Source: SKLM01 sp964575455
GTDB lineage: Bacteria; Chloroflexota; Anaerolineae; B4-G1
Assembly: GCA_964575455.1 (NCBI GenBank)
Contig: CAZNRX010000004.1
Span: 1-64,000 of the forward strand
Length of the DNA: 64,000 nt
Reading direction: 5' to 3'
The notes under the pieces are model-generated. The model was not told the origin of the DNA. It ran no database searches and saw only the letters and a program-made list of their open reading frames with translations. Shown here piece by piece: positions 58,450-64,000 of the stretch. Position 1 is the first letter of the stretch. Every line of letters begins with the position of its first letter. A program made the position numbers and the translations under genes.

Positions 58450-60126
58450 TTAGAAGAACGTGGCGATCTCAGCATAGATCTCATCTATGGTCTCAGGGTC
58501 ACTGTCATACTGCTTGCCCCCCGTGATCTCGGCGATGCGCTGCAACACGTCGCGGTCGGCTGCTCGGCCAAAGGCGATGGTGAAGATCTTCGTGGCGTCG
58601 CCGCTCTCGCTTTGCGCCCCGATCATCTCGACCAACTGCGGCAGGGTTATCGTTGAGGCCGTGTCCTTGCCATCTGTGAGGGCCACGACGGCACGGATGT
58701 GGTCCGGGTCTCCTTTGGCCTCTAACTCCTCATACGCAAACTCGATGGCCGAATAGAGCTTCGTATCCCCTCCCTCAATGACGCCGGAGACACGGTTGCG
58801 AACGTCTTGGCGCTTCTCGCCGAGAGGCGACAAGTCGGTCAGCGTGATCATCTCGTCGCTGAACAGGATCACCTCCAAGCGATCCCGATCATCCATCAGA
58901 TCGATGAAGTCAATCAAGCTGGATCGCGCCGACGAGATCTTCTTGCCCTCCATGCTGCCTGAGGTGTCCATCACCACCACCACGTCCACAGGCTTCTTCA
59001 CCTCGGCCCGCCAGAGCTCTTGAATCCCGACAATCACCTCCGCCGGTGGGACCTCCAGGATGGTCTTTGGCTCGGTGGGGTCCACACCATGCTCCAGATC
59101 GAGCGGGGAGCCAAGCGCCAGCGACGGATCCGCGGGGCGGAAGCCGTACTCGACCGACTTGCGCTGCTGAGGCTCCGCCAAGAGGAAATCCTCGAAGACC
59201 TCGGCGGCCTCGTGCTGCTCGTCACTGACCCACGGGGCATTCAGGATGATGTAGGGGTGATTGCTCCAGGGCGTGCCCTCCTTGGGATAGATGGCAACCA
59301 CCGGCGGTTGGTTGCTCTCCCCATTGAGCCGCTTGGCCTCCTGCGCCGCGATCAGATTCTCATACATCACGGCCGCGCTGAGGTAAGACGGCCCGCGCTC
59401 GAACATCCGGGTGGCGAAGAAACCCGTGCTCTCCCCATAGTGGATGATGCTGCTTTCAACGTCGGTCATGAAGGCCTTCAGCGCTGGGTCCTCCAGATCC
59501 GACAAGGTGAGATTCCGCTGCTTACCTGCGGCCGCGTAGGCTTCGGCGATCACCGCGATGATGCCGCTGTTGCTAAAGTCGGGATGGGTGTGGCCAAACT
59601 TGAAGGAACCCCACTCCGGGTAGCCGTAGGCGGCCCACCCCTCGTCAGAGGTGGCCAGCTCGGCAATGTCGGCCCAGCCCAGAGACTCCTCGGGCCAGCC
59701 CAGCGCTTCCGCCATCGGTCGCCACATAGCCACGACCACCGGGCTGAGCACCAGATCATTCGGCTCACCGACCACCAGAGCCTCGCCGTGCTTCTGCCGC
59801 CAATTCATGTTGGCCACCGGCACGTAGGCCGAGGAAGCGGGGCTCCACACCGTGGGCTGCAGCGTACCATCCACGATGCTATCGCCCGAAACGATGGAGC
59901 CCATCGGCGTCGCCTCAACCACAATGGTGGCACCGTCCCCCGTCTCGTATCCCTCGGCGTTGAACGCCTCGATCAAGGGCACAAGCCACGCCTCCTTCTC
60001 CGAGCCGTAGACCATACTGATGGACACCGTCTTGCCACCCGGCAGGGGTATCGCCCCGCTGCACGCCACAAGCAGCGCGGACAGCACGGTGAGCGTCAGC
60101 ACTAGGTTCATCAGGCGTCTTTTCAT
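58450..60126 (-). CDS. Solute-binding-like and VWA-domain lipoprotein
   Basis: 558-residue lipoprotein: signal MKRRLMNLVLTLTVLSALLVAC with the lipobox at Cys22. A type II solute-binding domain follows (MVYGSEKEAWLVPLIEAFN, YGYPEWGSFKFGHTHPDFSNSG), then a von Willebrand A domain from about residue 365 with the metal site DTSGSMEGKK, TDLSPLGEKRQ and ALTDGKDTAST. The combination is a known but uncharacterised architecture. The solute-binding part is homologous to the product of the next gene upstream. I start at the ATG at 60126; the frame upstream has no support. It probably binds a ligand and a protein partner outside the membrane. Confidence 0.88.
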   Translation of the reverse strand: MKRRLMNLVLTLTVLSALLVACSGAIPLPGGKTVSISMVYGSEKEAWLVPLIEAFNAEGYETGDGATIVVEATPMGSIVSGDSIVDGTLQPTVWSPASSAYVPVANMNWRQKHGEALVVGEPNDLVLSPVVVAMWRPMAEALGWPEESLGWADIAELATSDEGWAAYGYPEWGSFKFGHTHPDFSNSGIIAVIAEAYAAAGKQRNLTLSDLEDPALKAFMTDVESSIIHYGESTGFFATRMFERGPSYLSAAVMYENLIAAQEAKRLNGESNQPPVVAIYPKEGTPWSNHPYIILNAPWVSDEQHEAAEVFEDFLLAEPQQRKSVEYGFRPADPSLALGSPLDLEHGVDPTEPKTILEVPPAEVIVGIQELWRAEVKKPVDVVVVMDTSGSMEGKKISSARSSLIDFIDLMDDRDRLEVILFSDEMITLTDLSPLGEKRQDVRNRVSGVIEGGDTKLYSAIEFAYEELEAKGDPDHIRAVVALTDGKDTASTITLPQLVEMIGAQSESGDATKIFTIAFGRAADRDVLQRIAEITGGKQYDSDPETIDEIYAEIATFF

Positions 60127-60226
60127 ATCTCCATTCCTCTTGGAAAACCACCAGTGCCCACATCGACACTGGGGGCTCTTGGCGTCCTTTGTGTCTTGAG
60201 ACGCGCCCAGCCGATATCGGCCCTTC

Positions 60227-61444
60227 CTACGGCTCCACATTGCGCGCCCAGAACTCCAACATCGTGTTCAATACGTTGCCCGGCGGCACCTCAACCTCGT
60301 CAGGCAGGCCCAGTTGCACCCCGTTCGCCTCGTAGCGCGGGAAGGGACTGCCAGCCTCGTCCAACGAAATGGTGTCATGGACGGGGCGGAATCCGTGCCG
60401 AAGGGCCAACTGCTGTATCTCCCGGCTGGTGAGAAAATCCAGAAAGACCTGGGCTGCCCGCGCCTCCTCGGGCGTCACCCAGTCCGCCTGCAACACACAG
60501 AAAGGGTGATCGCTGAGCGACGTCACCGGCGGATAGATGACCCGCAACCCCCCGTAGCTTGAGCCATAACGCGCCACAGCGTTCTCAATGTGCTCTATCG
60601 CCGTGGCCTCATAGACAGCGACGATGTCGTACCGGCTTGGCCCGTAGGCCACGATCTCCTCCATAAACGTACCGGTGCTGTCGCCGAACTTCGTGACGTT
60701 CCGCCCAAACTCACGATACCAATCCTGGTAGTCGGAGTCCAGGACATAGTCGTTGGAGAGACCGCTGGTCTTGCCGGCGTAGTTGTACGTCATCAGTAGG
60801 AAGGTCTGAAAGCCGCTGTTGGACTTGAGTGGGTTCGTCTGGCCAAACTTGATGAACCCCCATTCCGGATGCCCGTAAGCGTTCCACGTCTCTTTAGTGA
60901 CCGCGTCGTGCAGGCGCAGCCACAGTTCGCCGTCGGGACTGTCTCCCCAGAGAACATCGGCGCGATTCTTCCAGGCGACGAGCACCACGGGCGTGTTCAG
61001 GACAGGCCGACAGGTCTCTGACTTCGTGCGGTCGACCACCGGTGCATCGAACCTATCCGTGCGGGCCGCAGAGAGATCCTGGAGCAACGATATCTGGAGC
61101 ATGCTGGCCGGACTGATCAGATCAGGCTGAGCGTCCCCATCCAGCACCGCCAGGTACATCTCCCGCGACCCGGACTTGCTGAGCTCCAGCTGAATCGGAC
61201 GGCCGTCCACCCGTGTGCCGGAAGCCTGGAAACGGCTCACCGCTTCGTTGATCCAGGCCGCTTTCTCCGTAGAGTAGAGCAAGTCGACGATGATCGGCTG
61301 AGGAGGGGGGACGATGAGGTCTCGAAGCGGCGCGTAGGCCAGGCCCCTAAACGCGGGCGAGACAAACACAGCGACAAGCACACCGATGGTCGCTAACGTA
61401 TAGATGATGACAATAATCCAGTTCAGACGTGGTGTAGATGGCAT
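60227..61444 (-). CDS. Membrane-anchored solute-binding-like protein
   Basis: 405 residues with an N-terminal transmembrane helix (WIIVIIYTLATIGVLVAVFV) in place of a lipobox. A binding-protein fold follows (IIVDLLYSTEKAAWINEAVSRFQ, YGHPEWGFIKFGQTNPLKSNSGF, RVIYPPVTSLSDHPFCVLQADWVT). It shares the YGxPEWGxxKFGxTxPxxSNSG block with the VWA lipoprotein. Its ATG lies 1 base after the SPFH stop, so the two are tightly coupled. The ligand is unknown. It could replace PstS for the second Pst system or act as a sensor. Confidence 0.85.
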   Translation of the reverse strand: MPSTPRLNWIIVIIYTLATIGVLVAVFVSPAFRGLAYAPLRDLIVPPPQPIIVDLLYSTEKAAWINEAVSRFQASGTRVDGRPIQLELSKSGSREMYLAVLDGDAQPDLISPASMLQISLLQDLSAARTDRFDAPVVDRTKSETCRPVLNTPVVLVAWKNRADVLWGDSPDGELWLRLHDAVTKETWNAYGHPEWGFIKFGQTNPLKSNSGFQTFLLMTYNYAGKTSGLSNDYVLDSDYQDWYREFGRNVTKFGDSTGTFMEEIVAYGPSRYDIVAVYEATAIEHIENAVARYGSSYGGLRVIYPPVTSLSDHPFCVLQADWVTPEEARAAQVFLDFLTSREIQQLALRHGFRPVHDTISLDEAGSPFPRYEANGVQLGLPDEVEVPPGNVLNTMLEFWARNVEP

Positions 61445-61445
61445 A

Positions 61446-62642
61446 TCACATCGACCGAGCCGCTATCTGGCCAAGCATCTGAAGCCCTGCCGGCGTAGTG
61501 AGCAGCGCCCCGACCGGTTCTGCCAGCCAGGGAAAGCTCTGCGTCAGAGCCTGACGCGCGGCCTTGACGTCGTCCATGGTGGACGTGGACGACGTAAGCT
61601 CGGCGAACAACCTATCGAGCGCGGCCTGGGCTTCCTCTCTCTGCTCAGCGGTCAACGTCAGCTGCTGCGCCACAAGATTCCTCAGGCTTGCGAATCCTTG
61701 CTCCACGCCCCCAGTCTGCGTCGCCCCCGCCCCATGCACTTGACCGGAGACCGGCTCAGATCCCATGGTTCGCTGCATGGACTGGCCAATGGCGCTAGCC
61801 ATCGCCGTCCCGAGACCTACGCCAGCGCCCAGACCAACGCCGAGGCCAGCCATGGAACCCTCTCCCCCGCTGCCCGCCTGAGCCGCATCACCCAGCGCGC
61901 GGGCCGCCTTGAACTGCATATAGGCCTGCATATCCCCGATAGCCCCGATCTGAGCACGCTCGTCAAGCGCCTTCTCAACCTCCTCGGGCACGCTGATGGC
62001 GGTGACGTACACTGCCTTGAGCAAAAGCCCCATGGCCTCGAAGTCATCGGAGGCCTTCGCGCGGAGCCCGCCCCCCAGCTCGTCGTACATGGCGGGCAGA
62101 TCCAGCAGGTTGGTCTCGACCTCGCCCAACAGATCGGCGAACTTGCTGATCAGAATATCCTGAAGGTAACCGGTGATGTTATCGGTCCGGTAGAGCCCCT
62201 GGGTGCCCACAATCTGATTGACAAAGAGCTGTGGCCGCCCCACCTGGAACGCGTACTTCCCTTGGGTTCCGAGCCGCACCACACCCAGGTCGTCGTCGCG
62301 GAAGGCCAGCGGTTTCGGCGACTGCCAGGCCAGATCGACGTAGTCCTTGACATTGACGAAGACCACCTCGGCTCGGAACGGGCTCTTGCTCCCGAACGGT
62401 ATCTTCAGGTAGTTGACGAGTAGCGGAATGTTGAGCGTGGTCAGCGTATGGCGACCCGGCCCAAGCATATCGAGGGCACGACCATCGCGAAAGAAGACGG
62501 CCACCTGGTTCTCGCGGACAACGCATTGTGAGCCAAGCACGATCTCACCCGAGCCCTCCTCCGGCACACGATGAACGATCTCCTGCCCTGTCGGATCCAG
62601 GTACTCAATGACCTCCAGGATCCCTCTTACCTTCCTTAACAT
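61446..62642 (-). CDS. SPFH/band-7 domain protein (YdjI-like)
   Basis: 398 residues. The first 240 form an SPFH domain of the virion-core/YdjI type: VIEYLDPTGQEIVHRVPEEGSGEIVLGSQCVVRENQVAVFFRDGRALDMLGPGRHTLTTLNIPLL. A Gly/Ala-rich region (about residues 255-300) is followed by a helical C-terminus. There is no zinc ribbon. SPFH proteins assemble rings or scaffolds on membranes. The ATG at 62642 has GGAGG in front. It is the first gene behind the Pho-box-like promoter, and its stop is 1 base from the next start. Confidence 0.9.
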   Translation of the reverse strand: MLRKVRGILEVIEYLDPTGQEIVHRVPEEGSGEIVLGSQCVVRENQVAVFFRDGRALDMLGPGRHTLTTLNIPLLVNYLKIPFGSKSPFRAEVVFVNVKDYVDLAWQSPKPLAFRDDDLGVVRLGTQGKYAFQVGRPQLFVNQIVGTQGLYRTDNITGYLQDILISKFADLLGEVETNLLDLPAMYDELGGGLRAKASDDFEAMGLLLKAVYVTAISVPEEVEKALDERAQIGAIGDMQAYMQFKAARALGDAAQAGSGGEGSMAGLGVGLGAGVGLGTAMASAIGQSMQRTMGSEPVSGQVHGAGATQTGGVEQGFASLRNLVAQQLTLTAEQREEAQAALDRLFAELTSSTSTMDDVKAARQALTQSFPWLAEPVGALLTTPAGLQMLGQIAARSM

Positions 62643-62759
62643 ACTAGCCTCCGCCAGCCGATTTCTAGCCTTGACGACATCCAATAAACCGCAACTAGCC
62701 CGCGTGGGCGGGCCTATGACGGCACAGGTGACTCCTTATGGACCTATTGCCGACTTTTC

Positions 62760-62813
62760 ATACTACCACAGTGGCTTTCAGGGAAGATTAACGATTTGTT
62801 AACACCGTGTTAA
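62760..62813 (-). promoter_or_regulatory. PhoP-box-like operator and promoter of the SPFH-Pst operon
   Basis: On the minus strand TTAACA (62813-62808), TTAACA (62802-62797) and TTAATC (62791-62786) are spaced by exactly 11 bp, each with a 5-base linker. Twenty bases further comes TGGTAGTAT (62768-62760), an extended -10. This is the arrangement of a PhoP-activated promoter as known from Bacillus. The start of transcription would be near 62753, with a 110-base leader. Confidence 0.7.
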
Positions 62814-62873
62814 TGCCCATCCGGACGACGCACTGCTCGCCTTCCACAGGGATTGCCATCTTAGGCAAGGCCC

Positions 62874-63806
62874 TCACGACGCGAGACTTACCTCAGCGTC
62901 CAGCACCACAGGGGACAAGCCAGAACGGCCGTTGCTTCGCGACGCATCGGAGGAGATGGCTGGCTGGCCAAACAGCCGGGACACATGCTCCAGCGATTCA
63001 GAGGCAGGGATATCCGAAAGCTGCCAATCCCCCACGTCCAGAGGTACGCGCGAGGTCAGATCCAGTGAAAGGGGCGTCACCGACACCATACGATCGATCA
63101 ACAGCGTGTGAATATCGGACCCGGGCTCAGCCTGCCCCACGTTCTCGATCAACCGATAGCCCGGACGCCCCTCACCGCTGGCCCGGTCCGGAGGGACCGG
63201 CAGGAAATAGCGATGACGGGAAAGCCGCGCCATTCGCCAGGATGTCTGCGGCGTGGCACCGGCCGGGATGTTAACGTTGAGCACGTCCACATCGCCTGGC
63301 AGGCGATCTGCGAGCAGCAGCCCCGCGAAGTAGCGGACGAACGCTCTCGAAGCCGCGTAATCGGTCCTCGCATCTCCCGTCAGGTGATGGTCGGCATCCA
63401 TCTCCAGAGAGACAGCCAGCGTCGGAATTCCAAAGGCACTTGCTTCCAACGCGGCCCCCACAGTGCCAGAGATGGTCACCTCAATGCCCAGATTCGCTCC
63501 GAAATTGATACCGGAGACAACGAGCGCCGGGCGCCTTGGGGCGAGCTCAATCACGCCGTGATCCACGGCCAGCGCGGGGCTGGCATCGACAGCAAACCCA
63601 GTCACGTGCATTCCGCTGATCTCCCTTGAAGCGGGTTGGAGCCTGCCCGTCACATCCCGGGGCATGGACCGCCCGCCGCCAGACCATTGGCGATCTGGGG
63701 CAACCACCAGCACCTCTCCGAGCGGCAGAACCGCCTCTGCCACGGCCCACAATCCGGAGGAATCGATGCCATCATCGTTAGTCACAAGAATAAGTGGAAC
63801 TTCCAT
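62874..63806 (-). CDS. surE: 5'/3'-nucleotidase SurE
   Basis: Metal-dependent nucleoside monophosphate phosphatase, 310 residues. The signature ILVTNDDGIDSSGLWAVAEAV opens the protein, with VVAPDRQWSGGGRSM, PALVVSGINFGANLGIEVTISGTVGAALEASAFGIPTLAVSLE and DVLNVNIPAGA. Asp-Asp and the Asn of SGIN are the metal ligands. It is longer than most SurE (about 250). The last 30 residues are not conserved. The ATG at 63806 has GGAG 9 bases upstream. It releases phosphate from nucleotides, which fits the neighbouring phosphate genes. Confidence 0.94.
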   Translation of the reverse strand: MEVPLILVTNDDGIDSSGLWAVAEAVLPLGEVLVVAPDRQWSGGGRSMPRDVTGRLQPASREISGMHVTGFAVDASPALAVDHGVIELAPRRPALVVSGINFGANLGIEVTISGTVGAALEASAFGIPTLAVSLEMDADHHLTGDARTDYAASRAFVRYFAGLLLADRLPGDVDVLNVNIPAGATPQTSWRMARLSRHRYFLPVPPDRASGEGRPGYRLIENVGQAEPGSDIHTLLIDRMVSVTPLSLDLTSRVPLDVGDWQLSDIPASESLEHVSRLFGQPAISSDASRSNGRSGLSPVVLDAEVSLAS

Positions 63807-63856
63807 GGGTGAACACTCCAACAGTACAATAACCGACACGCTCCCCAGTCGACGGG

Positions 63857-64000
63857 TTAGACAGTGTCATGACTCGTTATCTTATTGAGTTGATTCAACG
63901 CCACCCCACGCTCAGCAGCCTGGCACTGCTGACGGTACAACCGGGCGTTGTGCACCGCAGTCGCAATCTGATTGCCAAGCGTGTTGATCAACTGAATGGC
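63857..64000 (-). CDS. C-terminal end of a GAF-domain protein (partial)
   Basis: An open frame enters from the right edge and ends at a TAA at 63857. The last 47 residues read LINTLGNQIATAVHNARLYRQ near the start, which is the typical final helix of a GAF sensor domain, followed by QCQAAERGVALNQLN and a short tail. The full gene could be a multi-GAF sensor or signalling protein. The remainder lies outside the window. It precedes surE by 50 bp on the same strand. Confidence 0.75.
   Translation of the reverse strand, partial: AIQLINTLGNQIATAVHNARLYRQQCQAAERGVALNQLNKITSHDTV

Noticed and set aside
62718..62731. Tiny leader ORF (GTG CCG TCA TAG) behind AAGGAG upstream of the SPFH gene
   Set aside because: A three-codon frame with a ribosome-like site can occur by chance, and no attenuator structure goes with it.

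Overview
The window is about 60% G+C and almost fully coding, and carries no rRNA, tRNA, CRISPR array or intact insertion sequence that I could see. The gene content points to a bacterium of the Chloroflexota or a close relative, probably from an illuminated and at least partly anoxic habitat. The evidence is exported proteins with Thr-Pro repeat linkers, an archaeal-type phosphoglycerate mutase, a PPi-type phosphofructokinase, a four-subunit pyruvate:ferredoxin oxidoreductase, an aldehyde:ferredoxin oxidoreductase, two photolyases, RNase J and a DnaE-type replicase. The phylum call is inference.

Layout. 0-6 kb (+): dnaE and two tandem phosphofructokinases (PPi-type, then ATP-type). 6-10.3 kb (-): methylmalonyl-CoA mutase large chain, a PstS-like lipoprotein coupled to a cupin, and an aminotransferase. 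10.3-23.3 kb (-): a run of tightly packed genes, namely two photolyases, a PNPOx-fold protein, a PEP-synthase-like enzyme, an MscS channel, two exported proteins sharing one module, UppP and a GNAT acetyltransferase. 23.4-29 kb (-): SDR, DUF3243, HDAC-like deacetylase, GH25 lysozyme, AOR and DUF1232. 29-37 kb: helicase-associated-domain protein (+), LarE and RNase J (-), and M20 peptidase, PsuG and RecF (+). 37-46 kb: RsmG, ApgM, UgpC-type ATPase, DeoR regulator, a small Cys protein, an ANKH/MATE-like membrane protein and porCDAB. 46.5-63 kb (-): inositol monophosphatase, nitrilase-family hydrolase, two Pst phosphate systems, then SurE. The end of a GAF-domain gene lies at the right edge.

The most interesting region is 48-63 kb. 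One Pst locus (pstS-pstC-pstA) has two different PstB paralogues. One has lost the LSGGQ signature and the other the Q-loop Gln, and both lesions would fall in the same composite ATP site of a heterodimer. The second locus has no ordinary PstS. Its PstC-PstA-PstB, two LMW-phosphatase/arsenate-reductase proteins and PhoU lie downstream of an SPFH protein, two solute-binding-like proteins (one fused to VWA) and a coiled-coil membrane protein. The promoter ahead of the SPFH gene carries three TTAACA-like hexamers at exactly 11-bp spacing about 20 bp from the -10, the layout of a Bacillus-type PhoP box. I infer a phosphate-starvation-regulated membrane system that has not been described as a unit.

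A second theme is repeated sequence inside genes. Short hairpin-forming segments, many of them 18-bp units of one family, are inserted in frame in dnaE, the mutase, an exported protein, AOR and a photolyase. In the photolyase, extra residues split the Fe-S cysteine spacing. Other findings are a structured RNA with a terminator ahead of RNase J, several promoters placed so close to the start codon that the mRNA should be leaderless, and a 35-bp near-perfect palindrome behind porB.
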